The translations under genes and the position numbers were made by a program. Under the pieces are notes generated by a model. It was not told the DNA's origin, ran no database searches, and saw only the letters and a list, made by a program, of their open reading frames with translations. Shown here piece by piece: positions 1 to 7,248 of a DNA stretch of 11,892 nucleotides (positions are counted from its first letter, which is position 1; each line of letters begins with the position of its first letter). The DNA is from Chromatiales bacterium (GTDB lineage: Bacteria; Pseudomonadota; Gammaproteobacteria; Chromatiales; Chromatiaceae). The stretch is from assembly GCA_024762485.1 (NCBI GenBank), contig JANTHH010000071.1:1-11892 (forward strand). Reading direction: 5' to 3'.

Positions 1-254
1 TGACCATGGTGGTCACCTTCATCCCGGCGATGCTCTATTCCGGCCTGCTGGTGCCCATCGAGTCGATGGACCCGGCGACCCAGTTCGAGTCGCACCTGTT
101 CCCGGCGGTCTATTACCTGGATATCGTCTGGGGAAGTTTTCTCAAGGGCCTCGGCTGGTCGGTGTTGTGGGGCAACGTGCTGAGCCTGCTGATCTACGCC
201 GCGATCATCTGGATCATCGGCCTGCTCAGTTTCCACAAGCGGCCGAGACAATGA
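1..254 (+). CDS. ABC-2 type export permease, C-terminal fragment (start lies outside the window)
   Basis: Only the last ~84 codons are visible; the frame is open to the left edge, and the ATG at 6 is internal rather than a start. The visible protein has a hydrophobic segment (FIPAMLYSGLLVPIESM), a loop with HLFPAVYYLDIVWGSF, a last membrane span (LLIYAAIIWIIGLLSF) and a short basic tail ending HKRPRQ. The 'xxSGLxxPxxSM...FPAxYYL' pattern is typical of the last membrane spans of ABC-2 drug and lipid exporters of the YhhJ/YbhR/RbbA group. The stop TGA overlaps the ATG of the next permease gene (ATGA at 251-254), so the two products are probably translated together and form two halves of one transporter. 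Because E. coli RbbA carries its own C-terminal permease domain, this fragment could be the end either of an RbbA-like ATPase-permease fusion or of a stand-alone permease; the window cannot decide. Family call is firm, substrate unknown. Confidence 0.8.
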   Translation, partial: TMVVTFIPAMLYSGLLVPIESMDPATQFESHLFPAVYYLDIVWGSFLKGLGWSVLWGNVLSLLIYAAIIWIIGLLSFHKRPRQ

Positions 255-1402
255 ACGGGTCACTGCTGCTGTGGCTGGACCGCCTGTCCGCGATGACGCT
301 CAAGGAGCTCAAGCAGCTCTCCCGTGATCCGATACTGCTGATTGTCATCGTCTATTTCTTTACCGCGGATATCTATATCGCCGGGTCGGGGATCCGCATG
401 GATCTCAACCAGGCCTCGATCGTGGTGATGGACCATGATCACAGTGCGGCCTCCCGTGAGCTCATCTACCGATTCCGTCCGCCTTATTTCGATCTGCGGG
501 GGGGGATCTTTGACGATGGAACGGCAAGGGAACTGCTGGACCGGGGCAAGGTCCTGGCGGTGCTCGATATCCCCGCCGACTTCCAGCGCGATCTGATGCG
601 TGGCAGGCGTGTCGCCGTGCAGCTGCAGGTGGATGCCAGCAATTCGACACTCGGCACCCTGGTGACGACCTATGCCGGGCAGATCGTTGCCCGCTATGGC
701 ATGGAGCAGGCACAGCAGCGATTGGGGCTGGGGGAGGTGCAGCTGCAGGCGGTACCCTTGATCCTGGACCGGCACCGGGTCTACTACAACCCCAATCAGG
801 TGGATCCCTGGTTCATGTCGATCTCCGAGCTGTTGACGGTGATCACCATGCTGGCGCTGATGCTGCCCGCTGCCGCCGCGGTACGCGAAAAGGAGCGCGG
901 CACCATCGAGCAATTGGCGGTCTCGCCGCTGACCTCGGCGCAGATCATGCTGCCCAAGGTGCTGGCGATGGGACTGATCATCCTTGGCGGTGCCGCGGTC
1001 AGCCTGTTCATGATCATCGTCACGGTCTTCGGGCTGCACATCAAGGGCAGCATCCCGCTGTTTTTCGCGGTCACCGCACTCTATGTCTTCGCCACCGCCG
1101 GCCTGGGGCTGTTCATCGCCACCCTCAGCCGCACCCTCGGCCAGGTGGTGATGCTGGTGATCCTCATCATGATGCCGCTGCTGCTGCTCTCCGGTGCCTG
1201 GACGCCACCCGAGGCGATGCCTTATGCACTGCGCCAGGCAATGTACCTGTCGCCCTTGTCCTATTACATAGAGATGTCCTACGGCATCCTCATGAAGGGG
1301 GTGGGTTTGCAGACCATCTGGGATTCCCTGCTGGGCCTCGCCCTGCTCGGCAGCCTGGTGTTCGGTTTTGGTGTCTCGCGATTCAGGCGTCAATTTGGCT
1401 GA
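251..1402 (+). CDS. YhhJ-like ABC-2 transporter permease
   Basis: 383-residue inner-membrane permease, close to the usual 370-380 residues of YhhJ. The start at ATG 251 is chosen because it overlaps the stop of the upstream permease gene (ATGA); an open frame extends further left but would lie inside that gene. N-terminal cytoplasmic stretch with KELKQLSRDP, first membrane span about residues 28-46, then a ~150-residue extracytoplasmic domain (including IVVMDHDHSAASRELI and DIPADFQRDLMRGR). The remaining spans occupy roughly residues 195-380, and the loop REKERGTIEQLAVSPLT is a hallmark of ABC-2 permeases. LLSGAWTPPEAMP precedes the last span. The product probably pairs with the upstream permease or fusion protein and an ATPase plus an HlyD-type adaptor encoded to the left, exporting a hydrophobic compound or drug. 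Substrate is not predictable. No convincing U-tract terminator follows, so read-through into the PilZ gene is possible. Confidence 0.9.
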   Translation: MNGSLLLWLDRLSAMTLKELKQLSRDPILLIVIVYFFTADIYIAGSGIRMDLNQASIVVMDHDHSAASRELIYRFRPPYFDLRGGIFDDGTARELLDRGKVLAVLDIPADFQRDLMRGRRVAVQLQVDASNSTLGTLVTTYAGQIVARYGMEQAQQRLGLGEVQLQAVPLILDRHRVYYNPNQVDPWFMSISELLTVITMLALMLPAAAAVREKERGTIEQLAVSPLTSAQIMLPKVLAMGLIILGGAAVSLFMIIVTVFGLHIKGSIPLFFAVTALYVFATAGLGLFIATLSRTLGQVVMLVILIMMPLLLLSGAWTPPEAMPYALRQAMYLSPLSYYIEMSYGILMKGVGLQTIWDSLLGLALLGSLVFGFGVSRFRRQFG

Positions 1403-1502
1403 CCGGATGAAAAGTCGGTCTCGTATCAGCGGCCGGTTTTGTCACGTCGCACAGAACCTTGAAGTGGGACACGAAACCCCGGGATTCACTGGCGGAATGT
1501 CC

Positions 1503-1940
1503 ATGAAGGACTACGATATCCGATGGATCCAGCAGGAGAGGCATGCAGGGGTGATAAAGAAACGTCACAGGCGTGGGAGTGATCTCGGCGAGCCGCAGAA
1601 GGGAGAGGACCCCGGGCGGGCGGGTCATGACCCGATAACCGAGCATCGCCGTCATCCAAGGCTGCTGCCGACCGGCTCAGTGGTGACCCTCCGCACCAGC
1701 AAGCGGCGGGAGATGCCCGCCAGGGTACTGGATGTCAGCGCCGAGGGTCTGTGCCTGGAGATCGGACCCCGTCACGGGCTGGTGCCCAACCAGGCCGTGC
1801 ATGTCCGTTTCCGGGACGGTGACTGGGTACTCGCCCTGGTGGCCCATGCCGATGCCGGCCATATCGGGATCTGGTTCGGCGAGCCGGTGCCGCCGGAAGG
1901 CAGCGCACTGGTCAGGTCACTGGTGGCCGGTACGCCCTGA
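1503..1940 (+). CDS. PilZ-domain protein (probable c-di-GMP receptor)
   Basis: About 145 residues from ATG 1503. PilZ domains bind cyclic di-GMP through an RxxxR motif and a D/NxSxxG motif; both are present here as RRHPR (residues 49-53) and DVSAEG (77-82), followed by the beta-strand pattern LCLEI...VHVRFRDGDWVLALVAH. The domain fills residues ~47-140. The ~45-residue N-terminal stretch is charged (KKRHRRGSDLGEPQKGEDPGR), predicted disordered, and has no recognised domain. The start is uncertain: 1503 has GGCGGA six bases upstream; ATG 1497 and GTG 1551 (with AGGAGAGG upstream) are alternatives, and a TTG at 1368 would overlap the permease gene and is unlikely. No signal peptide or membrane span, so cytoplasmic. 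It sits just before a chemoreceptor gene, which fits a role in motility or surface behaviour, but that link is inference. Confidence 0.75.
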   Translation: MKDYDIRWIQQERHAGVIKKRHRRGSDLGEPQKGEDPGRAGHDPITEHRRHPRLLPTGSVVTLRTSKRREMPARVLDVSAEGLCLEIGPRHGLVPNQAVHVRFRDGDWVLALVAHADAGHIGIWFGEPVPPEGSALVRSLVAGTP

Positions 1941-1980
1941 TCCCGCCAGGGCATCGTTCCAGTTCAGCTTCCGGCCACAC

Positions 1981-2007
1981 TCAAGAAATCCTCCTCTGTG
2001 TCGCTAA
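1981..2007 (+). promoter_or_regulatory. Candidate sigma-28 (FliA) promoter for the chemoreceptor gene
   Basis: TCAAG at 1981-1985, a 14-base spacer, then GTCGCTAA at 2000-2007. The Pseudomonas-type FliA consensus is TCAAG-N14-GCCGATAA, so the -35 element is exact, the spacing is exact and the -10 element matches at 6 of 8 positions. Transcription would start near 2015, about 27 bases before the ATG at 2042. Chemoreceptor genes are classic FliA targets, which supports the call. Not shown experimentally. Confidence 0.6.
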
Positions 2008-2041
2008 TGCCCACACGAGTCACGAGACCAGGGGCTAGCCC

Positions 2042-3955
2042 ATGTTGAGAAAAATTCCCATCGTGCCGCGTTTCGTCGGCACTCTTGCAGGTGGTGCGGT
2101 AATCGCCACGGTGGTGGTATTCACGCTGATCTATAGCACCGTGCTGCACATGCTGGACACGGCAGAACAGCGCGAATTGAGCAGTATCTTCAACAATATC
2201 AAGTCGTCGATCGCCGCCACAGGCAGTGAGGCCCAGGCGATGAGTGCCCTGGTGGCGGGTATGCCGCAGGTGCAGGATGCGATGGCCGCGGGCGACCGCG
2301 AGGCCCTTGCCGCACTCTTCGTGCCCGGCTTTGCGCAGCTGAAGAAAGATTATGGCGTGCGTCAGTTCCAGTTCCACACGCCGCCGGCCACCTCCTTCCT
2401 GCGGGTGCACAAGCCGGCCAAGTTCGGAGACGATCTCTCCGGTTTCCGCAAGACCGTGGTGGAAACCAATACCAGCCGCAAGCCGATCACCGGACTCGAA
2501 GTCGGTCGTGCCGGCCTGGGCATCCGTGGCATGGTGCCGATCTCCAAGGCCGGCCAGCACCTGGGTTCGGTGGAATTCGGCATGTCCTTCGGCCAGGCCT
2601 TCTTCGACGACTACAGCAAGGCGCACAATGTCTCGCTGGCGCTGCATCTCGATCGTGATGGCAGCATGGCACCCTTCGCCACCACGTTGGGGCGGGAGTC
2701 GGTGCTGGACGATGCGGGGCTGAGATCGGTACTGCACGGTGACAGCCGTATCGTGCAGGATGAGATCAACGGCAAGCCGGTCAGTGTCTATGCGGACGTG
2801 ATCACCAATTATTCCGGTGAGCCGATCGGTGTGCTCCAGGTGGCCAAGGACCGGACCTTCTATATCGAGCAGCTTTCGCTGATCAAGAAGATCATGTGGG
2901 CGATGGGCATCATCGGAGTCCTCGGGGGTTCATTGCTGATCTGGCTGATCAGCCAGAATGTGGTGCGTCCGTTGAAGTCCACGGCCCGCTCCATGCGCGA
3001 GATCGCCGAGGGTGACGGCGACCTGACCGTCGCCCTGCCGGAAGACGGCAAGGACGAGGTCACCGAGCTGTCACACGGCTTCAACCTGTTCGTGCGCACG
3101 GTGCAGAATCTCGTGCGCGAGGTCTCGGGCGCGGTGAAGGAGGTCGGAAGCGCCGCCGAGGGGCTGGCGTCGACGGCTGAGCACACCAGCGCGGCCATCC
3201 GCCAGCAGCAGGAGGACAGCACCCAGATCGCCACCGCCATGACCGAGATGTCGGCCACGGTGCACGAGGTCGCGCAGAATACCGTTTCCGCCGCCCGTGC
3301 CGCGGATCTGGCAGAGCAGCAGGCCCGCGACGGTCAGCACGTGGTCACCGAAGCGGTGGATAGCATCAAGCGTCTGTCGGGCGAGGTGCAGTCGGCCTCC
3401 GAGATCGTCAAGCGCGTGGATGACGACACCGGGCGTATCGGTACCGTGCTGGACGTGATCCGGGGCATTGCCGAGCAGACCAATCTGCTGGCACTCAATG
3501 CCGCTATCGAGGCTGCCCGTGCGGGTGAGCAGGGGCGTGGTTTCGCCGTGGTCGCCGACGAGGTACGTGAACTGGCCAAGCGGACCCAGGAGTCGACCCA
3601 GGAGATCAACGACATGATCTCCAGCCTGCGCTCCAGCGTGAACGACACCGTGGCGGTGATGGATCAGAGCCGCAATCAGGCCGCCGAGAGCGAGGCGCGG
3701 GCCGAGGCGGTGCGCGAGGTGCTGAACCAGATCACCGAATCCATGGATACCATCTCGGCGATGAGCAATCAGATTGCCACCGCCGCCGAGCAGCAGAGCC
3801 ATGTGGCGGAGGATATCAATCAGAACGTGGTGAACATCTCGCGCGCGTCGGAACAGACGGCCCAGGATGCGATCAACAATTCCGAGTCCAGCAAGGCCCT
3901 GGCCCTCCATGCAGAGCAGCTGGTGAGCCTGGTGGGTCGTTTCAAGACCGACTGA
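2042..3955 (+). CDS. Methyl-accepting chemotaxis protein with periplasmic dCache-type sensor
   Basis: 637-residue transmembrane chemoreceptor that would signal through CheW/CheA to the flagellar motor. Start ATG 2042 has AGGGG seven bases upstream. Layout: first membrane span ~residues 10-33; periplasmic sensor ~34-282; second span ~284-303; HAMP ~306-360; coiled-coil signalling domain ~361-637. The sensor contains FQFHTPPATSFLRVHKP, FGDDLSGFRKTVVE, GLEVGRAGLGIRGMVPI and LGSVEFGMSF, a pattern I associate with the dCache_3 family; the ligand cannot be read from it. The highly conserved hairpin tip (EQTNLLALNAAIEAARAGE) starts at E478 and is intact, followed by RGFAVVADEVRELAKRT. Gln/Glu-rich methylation-type helices flank it on both arms. 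The C-terminus ends VSLVGRFKTD, so there is no NWETF-type CheR/CheB tether. Upstream is a sigma-28-like promoter and downstream a strong terminator, so this is probably a single-gene transcription unit. Confidence 0.95.
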   Translation: MLRKIPIVPRFVGTLAGGAVIATVVVFTLIYSTVLHMLDTAEQRELSSIFNNIKSSIAATGSEAQAMSALVAGMPQVQDAMAAGDREALAALFVPGFAQLKKDYGVRQFQFHTPPATSFLRVHKPAKFGDDLSGFRKTVVETNTSRKPITGLEVGRAGLGIRGMVPISKAGQHLGSVEFGMSFGQAFFDDYSKAHNVSLALHLDRDGSMAPFATTLGRESVLDDAGLRSVLHGDSRIVQDEINGKPVSVYADVITNYSGEPIGVLQVAKDRTFYIEQLSLIKKIMWAMGIIGVLGGSLLIWLISQNVVRPLKSTARSMREIAEGDGDLTVALPEDGKDEVTELSHGFNLFVRTVQNLVREVSGAVKEVGSAAEGLASTAEHTSAAIRQQQEDSTQIATAMTEMSATVHEVAQNTVSAARAADLAEQQARDGQHVVTEAVDSIKRLSGEVQSASEIVKRVDDDTGRIGTVLDVIRGIAEQTNLLALNAAIEAARAGEQGRGFAVVADEVRELAKRTQESTQEINDMISSLRSSVNDTVAVMDQSRNQAAESEARAEAVREVLNQITESMDTISAMSNQIATAAEQQSHVAEDINQNVVNISRASEQTAQDAINNSESSKALALHAEQLVSLVGRFKTD

Positions 3956-3986
3956 CCACGCCTCATCGAATGACGAGAGCGGATCG

Positions 3987-4020
3987 CACCCGGCGCCTCA
4001 GGCGTCGGGTGTTTTTATTT
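3987..4020 (+). terminator. Rho-independent terminator of the chemoreceptor gene
   Basis: Stem CACCCG (3987-3992) pairs with CGGGTG (4006-4011), a G-T wobble (3993/4005) follows, then CGCC pairs with GGCG around the loop TCA (3998-4000). The hairpin is followed by TTTTTATTT (4012-4020). The T-run is present only for + strand transcription, so it serves the chemoreceptor gene 31 bases upstream. The loop TCA is also the stop codon (TGA on the - strand) of the converging hydrolase gene. Confidence 0.9.
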
Positions 4021-4846
4021 GCAGGGTAAGGTTCTGTGCCAGCGTGAGACCATCGGCCGGGTTCAGCTGGTGGCCCACCGGCAGGACGATGACGGCGGCG
4101 CGGCCACGCAGGGCGGGTACCTGGTTGAGATCCTGGCTGCTGGCCGGCACCAGTTCGTCACCTGCCGCACCGGGGATCTCGTGGATGACGGCGAGATAGC
4201 TGATGTCGGGATGCCGTTGCTGATTGAGCCATCCGGTCAGGGTGAGGGGTGCGAGGTCGACCAGTGCGGGGTAGGAATCACGCAGGTATTCGTAATCGCT
4301 GCCCCCGATGAAGTGCTTCAGCATGTCGATGCCGGGACCGGGGCAGAAGAAAGGCTTGCTGTCGACGATCTCCAGGCCCTCGACGGCGCTGGGGGTGCCC
4401 AGGTTGGGGCCGGCGATGCTGACGAGGGTGTCGACGTTGGGTGCGCGCCCGGTCACCAGCGTGGTCCTGGCCACCACCGCTCCCGCCGAGTGTCCGGCCA
4501 GTATCACCCGCTCATCGGGATGACGGGACTGCACCCAGGCCAACTGGGCGGCCAGTAGGTCCGCCTGCAACGACAACGGGGCCTCGGCCGGCAGCTGGCT
4601 GCGGTAGATGACCTGTCCGCGGCTATCGGACTGGACCGGCAGCAGTCCCGGTCCAGCGGGGCCGTTCACCAGCACCCCGCCATCGCTCCAGCCGCGGGCC
4701 AGCAGCGGTGCCATTGCCCCGCTGCGATACCAGGTGCCGGCATCCGAGGCCCAGCCATGTACCAGGACCAGTACCTCGGCGTGGCCGGCACCGGTGCCGA
4801 ACAGGATCAACAGGCTGAGGATAATCTGGCGGAATTGCAGTCGCAT
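3998..4846 (-). CDS. Exported alpha/beta hydrolase (lipase/esterase-like)
   Basis: 282 residues from the ATG at 4846. The frame stays open far upstream into ygiQ, but ATG 4846 is chosen because it gives a clean Sec signal peptide: MRLQFRQ, hydrophobic LSLLILFGTGAG, likely cleavage after GHA at residue 23. The mature enzyme begins directly with the first beta strand and the oxyanion loop VLVHGWASDAGTW (residues 28-39). The nucleophile elbow is GHSAG with Ser120; Asp230 (GDELVP) and His259 (VGHQLNP) are in the right order to complete the triad. LVSIAGPNLGTPSA (141-154) resembles the 'GTP' region of bacterial triacylglycerol lipases and PGAP1-like esterases. Expected to be a periplasmic or secreted serine hydrolase; substrate unknown. 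No strong ribosome binding site is visible. The 3' end overlaps the + strand terminator of the chemoreceptor gene, and the gene has no U-tract terminator of its own on the - strand. Confidence 0.85.
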   Translation of the reverse strand: MRLQFRQIILSLLILFGTGAGHAEVLVLVHGWASDAGTWYRSGAMAPLLARGWSDGGVLVNGPAGPGLLPVQSDSRGQVIYRSQLPAEAPLSLQADLLAAQLAWVQSRHPDERVILAGHSAGAVVARTTLVTGRAPNVDTLVSIAGPNLGTPSAVEGLEIVDSKPFFCPGPGIDMLKHFIGGSDYEYLRDSYPALVDLAPLTLTGWLNQQRHPDISYLAVIHEIPGAAGDELVPASSQDLNQVPALRGRAAVIVLPVGHQLNPADGLTLAQNLTLQIKTPDA

Positions 4847-4962
4847 GGTCGGGGTCCGGTTGTCGTGGGGTGGCGTTGGCCGTTGGTGCCACCGCTCAGC
4901 TGACAGTTTAGACCCCTCGGGGGAAAGGTCTCCAGTCCGGCCATATGCCGGCCATCGTGAAA

Positions 4963-7131
4963 TCAGCTGCGACGGGGTTTGCCGGGGCGGCGGGTTTTCC
5001 GCTGCCGGGCGGCGCCTGGCTGGCCGGTGTGCTTGGTACGGAACGGCTTGATGCCCTTTGCGCCGCGCACGCCCTCGGGGTTGTCGCCGGTGCCCTTGGG
5101 TTGCCAGCTGGGGATCAGGTGCTTTTTGCCGTTTCCGATGAGGTCGGAGCGGCCCATCTTCTTCAGCGCCTCGCGCAGCAGCGGCCAGTTCTCGGCGTCG
5201 TGATAGCGCAGGAAGGCCTTGTGCAGCCGCCGCTGGCGGGCGCCCTTGGGTGAATAGACGACCTCGCTGTCGCGGTCGACCCGTCGCAGTGGATTGCGCC
5301 CGGTATGCCACATGGTGGAGGCCAGTGCCATGGGCGAGGGCAGAAAGGCCTGCACCTGGTCGGCACGGTAACCATGCTGCTTCAGCCACAGCGCCAGGTT
5401 CATCATGTCTTCATCGGTGGTGCCCGGGTGGGCGGCGATGAAGTAGGGGATCAGGTACTGCTCCTTGCCGGCCTCTTTGGAATATTTGTCGAACATCGCC
5501 TTGAAGCGGTCGTAGGTACCCATGCCCGGCTTCATCATCTTCGACAGCGGGCCGCCCTCGGTGTGCTCGGGGGCGATCTTCAGATAGCCGCCGACGTGGT
5601 GGCTGACCAGTTCCTTGACGTACTCGGGTGTCTCCACGGCGATGTCGTAGCGCAGGCCGGAGGCGATGAACACCCGCTTCACCCCCGGCAGTGCACGGGC
5701 CTTGCGGTAGAGCCGCACCAGCGGCATCTGGTCGGTATCGAGGTTCTTGCAGATGCCGGGATAGACGCAGGACAGGCGACGGCAGGAGGATTCGATCTTC
5801 GGGTCCTTGCAGGCCAGCCGCCACATGTTGGCGGTGGGACCGCCCAGGTCCGAGATGTTGCCGGTGAAGCCCGGCACCGTGTCGCGCAGGGTCTCGATCT
5901 CCTTGAGGATGCTCTTTTCAGAGCGGTTCTGGATGATCCGTCCCTCGTGCTCTGTGATGGAGCAGAACGAGCAGCCGCCGAAGCAGCCGCGCATGATGTT
6001 GATGGAGAAACGGATCATCTCGTAGGCGGGGATGCGCGCGTCACCATAGGCCGGGTGCGGCACCCGCTGGTAGGGCAGCTCGAACACACCGTCCAGTTCG
6101 GGGGTGCGCAGCGGCAGCGGCGGCGGGTTGACCCACAGTTCGCGGTCGCCGTGACGCTGCACCAGGGCACGGGCGTTGCCGGGGTTGGACTCCAGATGGA
6201 GGATGCGCGAGGCGTGGGCATAGAGCACCGGGTCGGCCTTCACCTGTTCGAAGCCGGGCAGGCGCACTACCGTACGCTCCCGGTCCAGGCCGCGGGGACG
6301 GCGCTCGAACTTGATGACAGTGGGTTGGTCGTCTCCTGCCGTGTTCTGCTGCCCGGCACAGGCCGGGGACTGGGTGCTGTCCTGGTAGGGCGAGGGCTCC
6401 GGATGGATCTCGCCCGGCTCGTCGATCTCGCTGGAATCGATCACCGTGTAGTCCCCTGGCACGGTGCGGCGCATGAAGGCAGTGCCGCGCAGGTCGGTGA
6501 TGTCGCGGATGTCCTCGCCGGAGGCCAGCCGGTGGGTCAGCTCGACGATGGCGCGCTCGGCGTTGCCGAACAGCAGGATGTCGGCCTTGCTGTCGGGCAG
6601 CACCGATCGACGCACCTTCTCCTGCCAGTAGTCGAAGTGGGCGATGCGGCGCAGTGAGGCCTCGATGCCGCCGATCACCACCGGCACGTCACTGAAGGCC
6701 TCGCGGCATCTCTGGCTGTAGACCAGCACCGCCCGGTCCGGTCGTTTGCCGCCTTCACCCCCTGGGGTGTAGGCGTCATCGGAGCGGACCCGGCGCTCAG
6801 AGGTGTAGCGGTTGACCATGGAATCCATGTTGCCGCCCGTCACCCCGAAATAAAGATTGGGCCTGCCCAGCTTCCGGAAGTCGTCAGCCGAGTTCCAGTC
6901 CGGCTGGGCGATGATGCCGACGCGAAAGCCCTGGGCCTCCAGGGTGCGGCCTATTACCGCCATGCCGAAGCTGGGGTGGTCCACGTAAGCGTCGCCGGTG
7001 ACCAGGATGATGTCGCAGCTGTCCCAGCCAAGTGCATCCATCTCCTCCCGCGACATGGGCAGGAAAGGGGCGGGGGTGAACTTGTGCGCCCAGTAACGAC
7101 GGTAACTGAAGAGTGGTTTGGCCTGGTCCAC
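4963..7131 (-). CDS. ygiQ: YgiQ family radical SAM protein
   Basis: 722 residues, close to E. coli YgiQ (739). Start is GTG at 7131 (MDQAKPLFSYRRYW), followed by the strongly conserved APFLPMSREEMDALGWDSCD and TGDAYVDHPSFGMAVIGR, an N-terminal cobalamin-binding-like region. The radical SAM core carries the [4Fe-4S] motif C383-x3-C387-x2-C390 (NIMRGCFGGCSFCSITEHEG), then VPGFTGNISDLGGPTANMW, CRRLSCVYPGIC, HVGGYLKIAPEHTEGGPLS and the C-terminal YgiQ region (KEQYLIPYFIAAHPGTTDED; DQVQAFLPSPMALASTMWHTG). The last ~35 residues are very basic and low in complexity (KTRRPGKPRRS), as in other YgiQ proteins. Residues ~235-280 form a variable acidic/Gln-rich insert. The reaction is unknown for the family. 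The gene is 110 bp downstream of the DsrC-like gene, with a strong terminator in between, so it probably has its own promoter or depends on read-through. Confidence 0.97.
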   Translation of the reverse strand: MDQAKPLFSYRRYWAHKFTPAPFLPMSREEMDALGWDSCDIILVTGDAYVDHPSFGMAVIGRTLEAQGFRVGIIAQPDWNSADDFRKLGRPNLYFGVTGGNMDSMVNRYTSERRVRSDDAYTPGGEGGKRPDRAVLVYSQRCREAFSDVPVVIGGIEASLRRIAHFDYWQEKVRRSVLPDSKADILLFGNAERAIVELTHRLASGEDIRDITDLRGTAFMRRTVPGDYTVIDSSEIDEPGEIHPEPSPYQDSTQSPACAGQQNTAGDDQPTVIKFERRPRGLDRERTVVRLPGFEQVKADPVLYAHASRILHLESNPGNARALVQRHGDRELWVNPPPLPLRTPELDGVFELPYQRVPHPAYGDARIPAYEMIRFSINIMRGCFGGCSFCSITEHEGRIIQNRSEKSILKEIETLRDTVPGFTGNISDLGGPTANMWRLACKDPKIESSCRRLSCVYPGICKNLDTDQMPLVRLYRKARALPGVKRVFIASGLRYDIAVETPEYVKELVSHHVGGYLKIAPEHTEGGPLSKMMKPGMGTYDRFKAMFDKYSKEAGKEQYLIPYFIAAHPGTTDEDMMNLALWLKQHGYRADQVQAFLPSPMALASTMWHTGRNPLRRVDRDSEVVYSPKGARQRRLHKAFLRYHDAENWPLLREALKKMGRSDLIGNGKKHLIPSWQPKGTGDNPEGVRGAKGIKPFRTKHTGQPGAARQRKTRRPGKPRRS

Positions 7132-7158
7132 GGTGATGTGCTCGATCGATGGCCGGGC

Positions 7159-7213
7159 AAAAGAAAAATCCCGCCGGCAAAACCGCTAATAATGCGGCAT
7201 TGCCGGGGGATTT
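7159..7213 (-). terminator. Rho-independent terminator after the DsrC-like gene
   Basis: Read on the - strand: AAATCCC (from 7213) pairs with GGGATTT (ending 7166). An inner stem CCGGCAA/TTGCCGG follows, with one bulged C, then TGCCGC/GCGGTT, giving about 19 pairs with the loop ATTATTA (7187-7193). The T-rich run TTTTTCTTTT (7168-7159) follows immediately. The T-run is on the - strand side only. It ends 27 bases before the ygiQ GTG, so it either isolates ygiQ from the upstream genes or acts as an attenuator in the ygiQ leader. Confidence 0.85.
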
Positions 7214-7220
7214 CAAGCCG

Positions 7221-7248
7221 CCACTGAGTGGGGGAGTGGTCTCAGTGG
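7221..7248 (-). other. Inverted repeat spanning the stop codon of the DsrC-like gene
   Basis: CCACTGAG (7221-7228) and CTCAGTGG (7241-7248) are perfect 8-base complements separated by 12 bases. The right arm covers the TGA stop codon (7242-7244). It lies just upstream of the strong terminator and may reinforce it or protect the 3' end of the mRNA. No U-tract of its own. Confidence 0.5.

Noticed and set aside
260..1393. Long - strand open frame opposite the YhhJ-like permease gene
   Set aside because: Its Gln/His/Arg-rich translation is typical of the antisense of a GC-rich membrane protein gene. It shows no domain and no ribosome binding site.
4890..4955. Possible ygiQ terminator (AGACC/GGTCT and CCGGC/GCCGG inverted repeats)
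   Set aside because: The stems are short, alternatives compete, and no T-run follows on the - strand.
4847..5389. Long upstream extension of the hydrolase reading frame
   Set aside because: It overlaps the conserved 3' part of ygiQ in another frame and lacks homology signs. The signal peptide at ATG 4846 marks the real start.
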